Assembly (NCBI RefSeq): GCF_003663945.1
Contig: NZ_RCCH01000001.1
Coordinates: 524,402 to 588,401, forward strand
Direction: 5' to 3'
Length of the DNA stretch: 64,000 nt
Origin: Lacinutrix venerupis
Lineage (GTDB): Bacteria > Bacteroidota > Bacteroidia > Flavobacteriales > Flavobacteriaceae
Each line of letters opens with the position of its first letter. The stretch's first letter is position 1. The translations under genes were made by a program, and so were the position numbers. This document shows positions 25,406 through 32,852 of this stretch, piece after piece. The notes under the pieces are model-generated. The model worked only from the letters and a program-made list of their open reading frames with translations. It searched no databases and was not told the origin of the DNA.

Positions 25406-26371
25406 TTAAAACTCATCTACTAAACCATTGCAATTATTATCAATTCCATCAGCAATTTCTGGAGCTCCAAAATATACATTTGAATCATTATCATCACAAT
25501 CTGTTCTATTTGTTGAGCTTCCTGCAAAATTTACTGTTGTTCCTAAATCATTAGAATCTCCAAAACCATCACCATCAGCATCTTGATAATAATATACAAC
25601 ATCTGTATTACCATCACAATTGTTATCCAAACCATCTGTAGTGTTTTCAGTAGCAAAAGGATGCATGCTTGCATCTCCATCATAACAATCTAAACTATTA
25701 AATACATATCCAGTTGGTATTGTCATTTGAGCTTCATAATTACAAGGTGCTGGACAACTAGCAATTAAAGGATTATTAATATCTCCATAGCCATCTCCAT
25801 CATTATCTGCATAAAATGTATAGTCTTTACTTGACGATGCGTCACAATCTTCGTCTACATTATTATCTGGTATTTCAGTTGCTCCTGGATTTATATAAGC
25901 ATCATTATCGTCACAGTCTGTGTTATCTGTTACTACTCCATTAGTAGTATTGTTTGGATCTCCATAACCATCTCCATCATTATCTGCATATAGTGTAGGA
26001 CATGTAACATCTCCACTACAATCTGGATCTTCGCAATCTGTAAAACCATCTCCATCATTATCCACTCCATCATTGCAAATTTCTACGCAATTTTCATCAA
26101 CTTGTCCATCGCAATTATTATCAATTCCGTCTCCACAAATTTCATTTGCTCCTGGATATGTAATAGCATCTGTATCATCACAATCACCAGAAACTAAAAC
26201 ATAACCAGCTGGTTGTACACAAGCGTTTTGTGTTACAGCTGGATTACCAAATCCATCTACATCTGCATCCTGATACCATGCTTGTTCTGTACAAGAAGCA
26301 TCATCATCGCTTCCACAAGCTACTACTAATACTAGTATAAATAGTATACTTAATTTTAAAATTGTTTTCAT
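25406..26371 (-). CDS. MopE-type metal-binding repeat lipoprotein
   Basis: 321 residues. The lipoprotein signal ends in VVAC followed by GSDDD. The rest is built of PF11617-like repeats: (Y/F)-x-D-x-D-x-D-G-(Y/F)-G-(D/N), then ~20 residues, D-C-D-D-x-D-x-x-x-x-P-G-A-x-E, and D-x-x-D-N-N-C-(D/N)-G. At least four copies are visible (about 30-95, 125-180, 185-255 and 258-321), with one shorter calcium-like loop unit between. The acidic DxDxDG loops probably bind Ca2+ and the Cys may bind copper, as in MopE. It is the last gene of the lipoprotein run, 48 bases before the kinase gene. Confidence 0.88.
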   Translation of the reverse strand: MKTILKLSILFILVLVVACGSDDDASCTEQAWYQDADVDGFGNPAVTQNACVQPAGYVLVSGDCDDTDAITYPGANEICGDGIDNNCDGQVDENCVEICNDGVDNDGDGFTDCEDPDCSGDVTCPTLYADNDGDGYGDPNNTTNGVVTDNTDCDDNDAYINPGATEIPDNNVDEDCDASSSKDYTFYADNDGDGYGDINNPLIASCPAPCNYEAQMTIPTGYVFNSLDCYDGDASMHPFATENTTDGLDNNCDGNTDVVYYYQDADGDGFGDSNDLGTTVNFAGSSTNRTDCDDNDSNVYFGAPEIADGIDNNCNGLVDEF

Positions 26372-26383
26372 AATATATAGTTA

Positions 26384-26935
26384 TTAATAATTTTGATCTG
26401 CATCACGTTGCACTCTACATTCACCTGAAATAGTTCTGGTAGTCCCATTATCATCAAATGTTCCTGAAAAAGTAAACTCTAAATAATCACCTATATTTGA
26501 AGGGATTGCAGAAGTAACTGTTGCAACTATTGGATGTGTTGTAAAATCACCAGATAAAACAAATAAGTTTGAAGAGGTACTTTCAGCAAAATAGAATTTT
26601 TCAGTCGGAGAACTATCTAATGCTAATCCCCAATTATAAGTTGTTGCAGGCATAAAAACACCATTACTATCAAAAGAAAAACTTGCAGCAATCCTTCTTA
26701 AATCACCACTTGGTTGTTGTCCTGATGCATTTATTTCAAATCTATCTATAATCGTAGAAGTATCTGTTTCTAAATGACCTTCTACTTCATAATCAAATAT
26801 ACGTTCTACACCATCTATAGTGTATTTATAATATTCGTTTGTATTACCTGTTGTAGTGGATCCATCGTCATCATTACTACATGCTACAATAAATACTAAC
26901 GTTAGTAGTAAGCTAATTTTTAATACTATTTTCAT
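26384..26935 (-). CDS. Lipoprotein of unknown function
   Basis: 183 residues. The lipoprotein signal ends in IVAC followed by SNDDDGS, the acidic +2 to +6 pattern linked to surface export in Bacteroidota. The mature part is beta-rich with Thr/Ser/Gly, probably a beta-sandwich (YYKYTIDGVER..., LEFTFSGTFDDNGTTRTISGECRVQRD). A final EC pairs with no other Cys in the mature chain, apart from the lipidated one. No family is recognised. It lies 12 bases upstream of the MopE-like gene and 4 bases after the next upstream gene in the operon. Confidence 0.7.
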   Translation of the reverse strand: MKIVLKISLLLTLVFIVACSNDDDGSTTTGNTNEYYKYTIDGVERIFDYEVEGHLETDTSTIIDRFEINASGQQPSGDLRRIAASFSFDSNGVFMPATTYNWGLALDSSPTEKFYFAESTSSNLFVLSGDFTTHPIVATVTSAIPSNIGDYLEFTFSGTFDDNGTTRTISGECRVQRDADQNY

Positions 26936-26939
26936 GTTA

Positions 26940-27257
26940 TTATTTTTTGTTTTCGTTATAAAATTTTAATGCTTCAGAAAACTTAAAACTAAAAAAAGCG
27001 TCTTTACCTTCGTAATGGATTACTTTTACTCCATCTACTACATCATTTAAAAAAATGATTTCATGAAAGTCTTTTTCTTGAAGTTTTCTGCCATTTATTA
27101 AATAATATCTTACTATTTCTGTTTTCTCTGCTTTACTTAATGGCTTTGAAGTTTCGGTTTTAGTAGTTTTTTCTAATGCTTGAGGTTTCTTTTCATCTTT
27201 ACAATTAAAAACTATTAAACCTAAACAAATCACTAAATACTTAACATATGTTTTCAT
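26940..27257 (-). CDS. Small lipoprotein of unknown function
   Basis: 105 residues. The lipoprotein signal ends in VFNC followed by KDEKK, a basic/acidic start unlike the SDDD starts of its neighbours, so it may stay periplasmic. A Lys/Thr/Glu-rich linker (about 20-45) leads to a small globular part (IVRYYLINGRKLQEKDFHEIIFL...). No recognised domain. Fourth gene of the six-gene lipoprotein run. Confidence 0.65.
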   Translation of the reverse strand: MKTYVKYLVICLGLIVFNCKDEKKPQALEKTTKTETSKPLSKAEKTEIVRYYLINGRKLQEKDFHEIIFLNDVVDGVKVIHYEGKDAFFSFKFSEALKFYNENKK

Positions 27258-27268
27258 AGTTATCTTTT

Positions 27269-27715
27269 TTATAGAACCTCATCAATTATTACACAAAACT
27301 CTACCTCTACACTTCCATTTACAACGTCTAATCTTACCTCATCACCTACTGCTGTTCCTGCACGTTGACAAGTTACTGTAACAGTTTGCTCTGTACCATT
27401 ATCAATAGTAATCAAACCAGTTCCTGTATCGTTTAAAGCAATGACGTTAGTAGTAAAAAACAGTGTTGTTGAACCTGTATACGAAACAATTTCTATTCCT
27501 GGTGCTCCATTAGGTCCATTACTTGCATTTGGAAAATATTGTGTATTTAATTCTGATTCTGGAATTAAAGTTTGATCGTTATTATTGCTATCTAAATACG
27601 AAAAACCTTGATAGTTACATTGGGTTTCATTAGTTGCATCGTTATTTACATCGTCGTCATTATTACAAGATGTAAAAAGAACTAAAGCAACTATTATATT
27701 TCTAAATACTTTCAT
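27269..27715 (-). CDS. Lipoprotein, paralogue of the 28408-28830 product
   Basis: 148 residues, lipoprotein signal ending in FTSC followed by NNDDD. The mature region opens with CNYQG(F)SYLDSN and (Q)TLIPESEL, the same pattern as in the first gene of the run (CNYQGMSYLDTS, ILIPEADL), and both end CVIID with a V/I-x-V-x-x-CxxR/R-D-D strand before it. A duplicated small beta-barrel/sandwich is inferred. It lies 1 base after the 220-residue lipoprotein gene. Confidence 0.7.
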   Translation of the reverse strand: MKVFRNIIVALVLFTSCNNDDDVNNDATNETQCNYQGFSYLDSNNNDQTLIPESELNTQYFPNASNGPNGAPGIEIVSYTGSTTLFFTTNVIALNDTGTGLITIDNGTEQTVTVTCQRAGTAVGDEVRLDVVNGSVEVEFCVIIDEVL

Positions 27716-27716
27716 T

Positions 27717-28379
27717 TTAATCTAAAATTACTCCAAAGGTTCCTTCGTAATGTCCTGTAATGACTTCTCCATTTTGATTCATAAAAGTATAATCGACATC
27801 AATTGTACTGGCAGAAGGATTATTAGCGTCTAAATCTATTGCATTAATTGTTATACTTGGACCTTGCGTACCTGGAGTATTAAAAACGCCTACGTTTTCG
27901 TCTCCTGTTCCATACTCAACACCATTAATAAAATAAGAAGGATTTAAACCATTTATTTGACCGTTTTCTATTATTACAGAGTCGTTTATACTAGAAACCA
28001 CATAAGTATTTCCAGCAGAAGGACCTGCATTTGCTAAACTTGGATTATCTACAACTTCTACATTTAAAAACACCCAGTTAGTAGTATTTAAAGAGAATAA
28101 AAAATCATCATTTAAACCATTTACATTTGCTGGATCATTATCAAACATACGTCCATTAGAGAAGAAAAAACTATAGTTATCTGGATAACCATCACCACCA
28201 ATATTAGGATCGTCATCATCTTCATCTATTTCAAAATAAGCATTTGGTGTATCGTAAAATACATTGTTATGCGTAAATCCATCTGTTGGAGTTACTGGGT
28301 CTGTTTGTGCATCATCGTTACTATCACAACTAAAAACTGTAATAATTAAAAGAAATAAATATGCTTTTGTTGTTTTCAT
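27717..28379 (-). CDS. Lipoprotein of unknown function, acidic and beta-rich
   Basis: 220 residues. The lipoprotein signal ends in VFSC followed by DSNDDAQT. The mature chain is rich in Asp, Asn and Gly, with DEDDDDPNIGGDGYPDNYSFFF (a possible Ca-binding loop) near 55-75 and a C-terminal strand pair (GEVITGHYEGTFGV). No family was recognised, but this overall layout is common in Flavobacteriaceae surface lipoproteins. Second gene of the lipoprotein run. Confidence 0.7.
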   Translation of the reverse strand: MKTTKAYLFLLIITVFSCDSNDDAQTDPVTPTDGFTHNNVFYDTPNAYFEIDEDDDDPNIGGDGYPDNYSFFFSNGRMFDNDPANVNGLNDDFLFSLNTTNWVFLNVEVVDNPSLANAGPSAGNTYVVSSINDSVIIENGQINGLNPSYFINGVEYGTGDENVGVFNTPGTQGPSITINAIDLDANNPSASTIDVDYTFMNQNGEVITGHYEGTFGVILD

Positions 28380-28407
28380 AGTGCTTTACATTTTTTTAAT
28401 TATTTTA

Positions 28408-28830
28408 TTAGTGATATACATCTATAATAACGCAATACTCTATTTCAAAACCACTGTGAGATACATCGCATCTAATTTCACCTCCAAGTACATTATCATC
28501 TCTCTGTACAGTAATAGTAACTGGATATTGTGTACCATTATAAATAAATTCGTAAGTATTGGTTCCTGGAGAATATACTAATGTTAAAAAATCTCCTCCT
28601 TGTGTATTTCCATAAATCTCCCATTCTGGTCCATTAGAAGAGCTCGCAAAATAATCGGTAGTTAAATCGGCTTCAGGAATCAAAATTTGTGTATTATCTG
28701 ATGTATCTAGGTAAGACATACCTTGATAATTGCATACATCTACATTTGGAGCATCATCATCATCATTATTGCAATTGAATAATGTTAAAACTACTAATAC
28801 GACTAATGCTTGTTTAAATAAGGTTTTCAT
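28408..28830 (-). CDS. Lipoprotein, first gene of the lipoprotein operon
   Basis: 140 residues, lipoprotein signal ending in LFNC followed by NNDDDD. It is a paralogue of the 148-residue product at 27269-27715 (shared CNYQG..SYLD, IPE(A/S)(D/E)L, SNGP and a CVIID C-terminal strand). It probably adopts the same small beta fold; the function is unknown. It lies downstream of a promoter box at 28930-28937 and a leader hairpin at 28868-28906, and 28 bases before the next gene. Confidence 0.7.
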   Translation of the reverse strand: MKTLFKQALVVLVVLTLFNCNNDDDDAPNVDVCNYQGMSYLDTSDNTQILIPEADLTTDYFASSSNGPEWEIYGNTQGGDFLTLVYSPGTNTYEFIYNGTQYPVTITVQRDDNVLGGEIRCDVSHSGFEIEYCVIIDVYH

Positions 28831-28867
28831 TTTTAAAAATTTTGAGGTTAAATTATGGTCTAATAAT

Positions 28868-28906
28868 AAATCGCCAAGAATAACTTTACATTAATCTTGA
28901 CGATTT
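28868..28906 (-). promoter_or_regulatory. Leader hairpin of the lipoprotein operon
   Basis: 12-bp inverted repeat AAATCGCCAAGA / TCTTGACGATTT (11 of 12 paired, the odd pair being C·A on the plus strand and G·U on the minus-strand RNA) with a 15-nt spacer, 38 bases before the ATG at 28830. It could be an operator or an RNA leader structure. Confidence 0.5.
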
Positions 28907-28929
28907 ATGTTAAAAGATTAATAGCAATC

Positions 28930-28937
28930 CAAAAATA
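28930..28937 (-). promoter_or_regulatory. -7 box of the lipoprotein operon
   Basis: Minus-strand TATTTTTG matches TAnnTTTG ~100 bases before the first lipoprotein ATG. The transcript would include the hairpin at 28868-28906. Confidence 0.4.
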
Positions 28938-29025
28938 GTAATGTGTTTGTGAGTAAAAAGCTAACATTTTATAAACCTACATTTACATTATATAAAAAAC
29001 ACGTTTCATTCAATTATCGGTTTTC

Positions 29026-29056
29026 TTGTACAATAATTTAAAACACATTAAGTTTG
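29026..29056 (+). promoter_or_regulatory. Bacteroidota-type promoter of the 172-aa protein gene
   Basis: TTG (29026-29028), 20 nt, TAAGTTTG (29049-29056), ending 24 bases before the ATG at 29080. Confidence 0.6.
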
Positions 29057-29079
29057 CTTAATAACTTAATAACACTTTA

Positions 29080-29598
29080 ATGGAAGATCAATTATTAAAC
29101 CTTGTAATGTATGCTGTACCTTCACTAATTGTAGGTTCAGTAGCATTTTTATTTTTTAGAGAACATATTCAAAATGAAGATGATAGGCGTAAATTTATTA
29201 TCCATAAACAGTTACAAAAAGAATCGCTACCTCAACGTTTACAGGCTTACGAAAGGCTTTCTCTTTTTTTAGAACGTATTAATCCAAACCGATTGATTTT
29301 AAGAATAAATCCTGGGGCTTCAAATAAAAACGATTATGAAATGTTATTAATAAATAATATTGAACAGGAGTTTAACCATAATTTAGCCCAACAAATATAT
29401 GTTAGCGATAATTGTTGGAGTGTTATAAATGCTTCAAAAAGCGCTACTGTTCAACTTATTAGAAAAATAAGCATGAGTGATAAAATTGACTCGGCCGAAA
29501 AGCTTAGAGAGGCAATTATTACTGAAATGATGGATAAAGCTGCACCTAGTAACGCCGGACTTTCTTACATTAAAAAAGAAGTTAGTGAGCTATGGTAA
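29080..29598 (+). CDS. Conserved membrane-anchored protein, possibly DUF7935-type
   Basis: 172 residues. One N-terminal membrane helix (about 6-26) is followed by a soluble, helical cytoplasmic domain with LPQRLQAYERLSLFLERINPNRLI. This wording is shared by a Bacteroidota family of ~170-residue membrane-anchored proteins (NCBI label DUF7935, from memory). The function is unknown. It is monocistronic, with a clean promoter and a strong terminator. Confidence 0.75.
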   Translation: MEDQLLNLVMYAVPSLIVGSVAFLFFREHIQNEDDRRKFIIHKQLQKESLPQRLQAYERLSLFLERINPNRLILRINPGASNKNDYEMLLINNIEQEFNHNLAQQIYVSDNCWSVINASKSATVQLIRKISMSDKIDSAEKLREAIITEMMDKAAPSNAGLSYIKKEVSELW

Positions 29599-29616
29599 GC
29601 CATAATACTTTATAAT

Positions 29617-29653
29617 AAAAAAGCGATATCGAAATTAGATATCGCTTTTTTTT
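29617..29653. terminator. Bidirectional intrinsic terminator
   Basis: Stem AAAAAGCGATATC / GATATCGCTTTTT with a GAAATTA loop, between the 172-aa gene (+) and the patatin gene (-). Confidence 0.9.
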
Positions 29654-29659
29654 ATTCTT

Positions 29660-30595
29660 TTATTTTTCTTTTTTTATTGGTTTTATTGGTACTGTAGAAC
29701 TATTTGGATTATTATCACCATGTTTTTCTTGAGCGTAAAGAAAACCTTCCATCCACCATTTTTCCATAAGGCTTTTATTAAAAATTAAAGAGTTCTCTGT
29801 TAATTTTGTTGGTGTATAATATAAGTTAAGTGTCACATTTTTATGCAATGCTGCCAATTTTCCAATTGTTATATCTCCACGTTCTACTTGATCTAATAAA
29901 TGACCAAAAAGATTAATCATTAATGAAAACGGATTTTTACCTAATACTTTATTGTATTCAAGGTTTTCGCTTTCAAGAATAATAGCATCAATTTCGGTTG
30001 CGCCTCTATTAATGGCTTCTCTAATTGGCACAACACAACCCAAACCGCCATCGGCATACTCAAAACCATTTTTCTTTACTAAAGACATAAATGGTATATA
30101 GTTACAAGAAATCCAAATCCAATCGCAAAATTCTTCATATTCAAAATCGTTAATAGATTTGTATTCGGTGCAGTTTTTAGAGAGGTTTGCTACCGTAACA
30201 ACGACATCTTCTTTAGTTTCTCTAATTTGATTAAACTCTGCTTCGGTAAAGTTTTTTTTAATGTTTCGTCTTAGTGCTTTACTTTCTCCAAATGTTCTTC
30301 GTTTTTTAATAAACTGAAGCATGGTATTAAAATAATTTATAGAAACATACTCTCTCCCTTTTTTCTTTTTTACAACAAATGGATTAACACTAAAAATAGA
30401 ATATTGGTTTACGTGTGTAAAAATATCGTAAAGTTTTCCAAGATTTTCTGTGGCTAAATAAGGGATAAGTAAACTTCCTGTAGAGGTCCCTAAAAACATA
30501 TCGTACTCTTTCCCTTCTTGCTCTATAAGATATTGAGCGACACCACCTGCAAATGCGCCTTTACTTCCGCCTCCAGAAATTACTAATGCTTTCAA
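29660..30595 (-). CDS. Patatin-like phospholipase
   Basis: 311 residues from a TTG start (MKALVISGGG). It has the oxyanion-hole motif GGGSKGAFAGG (about 8-18), the nucleophile elbow GTSTG (about 37-41, Ser catalytic) and the dyad Asp in YADGGLG (about 187). These are the complete set of PF01734 patatin motifs, so it is probably an active lipid acyl hydrolase. There is no signal peptide, so it is intracellular or peripheral. It starts ~45 bases downstream of the aminopeptidase gene on the same strand. Confidence 0.9.
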   Translation of the reverse strand: MKALVISGGGSKGAFAGGVAQYLIEQEGKEYDMFLGTSTGSLLIPYLATENLGKLYDIFTHVNQYSIFSVNPFVVKKKKGREYVSINYFNTMLQFIKKRRTFGESKALRRNIKKNFTEAEFNQIRETKEDVVVTVANLSKNCTEYKSINDFEYEEFCDWIWISCNYIPFMSLVKKNGFEYADGGLGCVVPIREAINRGATEIDAIILESENLEYNKVLGKNPFSLMINLFGHLLDQVERGDITIGKLAALHKNVTLNLYYTPTKLTENSLIFNKSLMEKWWMEGFLYAQEKHGDNNPNSSTVPIKPIKKEK

Positions 30596-30641
30596 TATTA
30601 GTTGTTGAGTTAGTTATTGTTTAATTGCAAAATTAGAATAA

Positions 30642-32693
30642 TTACTTTTCTTTTAATTGCTCCTGCAAATTAACAATTATCTCCTTATAATTTTCATCTT
30701 CACTTAATGATTTCAATAAATCTCTAGCAAAACTTTTAAAACGCCAGTTATGGTGTGATGTTGCATCTATTAAATTTAGCAAAGAATCTACATTAAATAT
30801 TTGAAGCTTATTTATATAGTTAAACGCATTTTCTCGTGTTTGAAATCCATATTTTGGTGAAGTATAACTCGTTAATTCATTAATATAAATTGTATTTAAT
30901 CTTGGATTATACTCTTTTGTTATTAAAGCAAGAGCTAACCAAAGGCATCTAACATTTTTATTATTAAAACCAATAACATCTTTTGTTGCCTCTAAATATT
31001 TTGCTCTCTCATAAGGATATTTAGACCATAAATTTGATAATGCAATTTCTTTTGTTACATAAGAAGCATCCAATAAAAGCGTTTCACTTTCTTCTTTAAA
31101 ACCATCTGGTATAGCCTTAGCTAACAATTGTCTTACTTCAATTTCATTAGAGCTGAAAGCTTCCTCTATTAAATCTCCATATGTAGGATAGTCCGGTTTC
31201 TTTAAAGCTTCTTCCAAAACAGCAAGCCGCTCTATATAATAACCTTTAGGAAGCTCATTTACCAAACTTGAAGGCACAAAACCATCCTTGTTTTTCCTAT
31301 AACTTAAATAAGGTGTGTGTTCAATGGTTTCTAAAAATGCTATACTTTCATTCTTTTTTAAAGACATTCTCATTTTAGCAATTGGCAAATCTTTAGATAA
31401 CAACCATTCCTTTTTAAAACCTTCTAAATTCTGTCCAGAAACTTTTTCAACTTCAGTTAAAAAATCTTGAGTATTTACATTTTTAAAAGCATATTTATTT
31501 AAATAGTTTTTTACAGCGGTTTTAAAGGCTTTTTCTCCTACTTTTTCATTTAGCATATGTAAAGCCCACGCGCCTTTTTTATAAAAGGTTACACTGCTTG
31601 CTTTTGCGTCTAACAACGGTGTTGCTTCATCTGCTAATTGCTGGTTTATTAATTCTTTTGCGTAACCATAAAGTGTATTGTAGTAATAATCATCGCCAAA
31701 AATATCGCGCTCTGCTAGTAATGCATAATAGGTTGCAAAACCTTCTTGAAGCCAGTGGTGTTTTCCTTCTGTGGCTGTAATATAATCGCCAAACCATTGG
31801 TGTGCAAGCTCGTGAGCATTTACATTTACGTAGTTTTTATCTACAAATGAAGTTTCATCAATCATGAAATCGTCACTAAAAATAGTTAGACTCGTGTTTT
31901 CCATACCGGAATATAAAAAGTCTTTTACTGGCACTTGTTTATAGTTTTGCCAAGGATAAGTTAGGCCTATTTCTTGTTCAAGAAAATCGAACATTTGTTT
32001 TGTATAACGGTATGTTGGCTCTACTTTAGCCGAATCTTCAGGATAATAATACAGCTCTATTGGCACGCCACTTTTAGAGGTTATTTCTTTTTTATGGTAT
32101 TTGCCAATCGCTAACGCTACAAGGTAACTTGGCATTGGTTTTTGCATATCGTAATGCCACGTTGTTGCGCTTTCTCCAACCGCTTTATTTATTAGCATTC
32201 CGTTTGCTACAACTTCATAACCATTATTATAATTTATAGACAAATCAAACTCCATTTTATCGTTTGTATCGTCTAAACTTGGCAACCAATTACTTGTGTA
32301 TTTGCCTTGACCTTGTGTCCAGATTTGATTGTCCTCTCCTCTATTTACAAAGTAAAGTGCTTTTTTAGGTTTTGTAGAATATTCAAATTCAATTGTATAA
32401 TTCGCGCCTTTTTTAAACTCCGATTTAAACCAAATTTTCTTTAAATTGTTAATAAATGTAATGTCTTTTCCATTTAATTTCACTGCATTAAACTTCATAT
32501 TTATAGCATCTAAATAAATAGAATCTACATTTTGTAGTACTACTAATGAATACTTTACATTACCACGAACCAAACTAGAGTCTGGTTCTAATTGCAATTG
32601 CGCATGAACAGTCTTGAAATCTACAATTTCTGTTTGTTGCGCTTTCGCGGAAAAAAATACAAACGCGATTATTAGATATAGAAACTGTTTCAT
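30642..32693 (-). CDS. M1-family metallo-aminopeptidase, secreted
   Basis: 683 residues from ATG 32693; the open frame extends 23 codons further upstream, but this start gives a clean signal peptide (KQFLYLIIAFVFFSAKAQ). Gluzincin motifs are complete: GMENTS exopeptidase loop (about 258-263), zinc site HELAH 294-298 with the third ligand E317 (HExxH-x18-E). A C-terminal HEAT-like helical region follows. It removes N-terminal residues from peptides in the periplasm or outside. No T9SS sorting domain is seen. Confidence 0.93.
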   Translation of the reverse strand: MKQFLYLIIAFVFFSAKAQQTEIVDFKTVHAQLQLEPDSSLVRGNVKYSLVVLQNVDSIYLDAINMKFNAVKLNGKDITFINNLKKIWFKSEFKKGANYTIEFEYSTKPKKALYFVNRGEDNQIWTQGQGKYTSNWLPSLDDTNDKMEFDLSINYNNGYEVVANGMLINKAVGESATTWHYDMQKPMPSYLVALAIGKYHKKEITSKSGVPIELYYYPEDSAKVEPTYRYTKQMFDFLEQEIGLTYPWQNYKQVPVKDFLYSGMENTSLTIFSDDFMIDETSFVDKNYVNVNAHELAHQWFGDYITATEGKHHWLQEGFATYYALLAERDIFGDDYYYNTLYGYAKELINQQLADEATPLLDAKASSVTFYKKGAWALHMLNEKVGEKAFKTAVKNYLNKYAFKNVNTQDFLTEVEKVSGQNLEGFKKEWLLSKDLPIAKMRMSLKKNESIAFLETIEHTPYLSYRKNKDGFVPSSLVNELPKGYYIERLAVLEEALKKPDYPTYGDLIEEAFSSNEIEVRQLLAKAIPDGFKEESETLLLDASYVTKEIALSNLWSKYPYERAKYLEATKDVIGFNNKNVRCLWLALALITKEYNPRLNTIYINELTSYTSPKYGFQTRENAFNYINKLQIFNVDSLLNLIDATSHHNWRFKSFARDLLKSLSEDENYKEIIVNLQEQLKEK

Positions 32694-32852
32694 AGATAGT
32701 ATTTTATAAGGATGCGACCAAAATACAATTTTTACTATTTCTACATAAATTGCAAAACACAATAAAAACTTAAATTTTTACAAAATTGGCATAAATACGA
32801 CTTCTAAATAATACTTTCACTTTAAATAGAAATACCTTAATTTCGTTTTCTA

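Noticed and set aside
25372..25554. His/Leu-rich plus-strand frame
   Set aside because: It lies antisense to the MopE-like gene; the repetitive look comes from the repeat codons of that gene.
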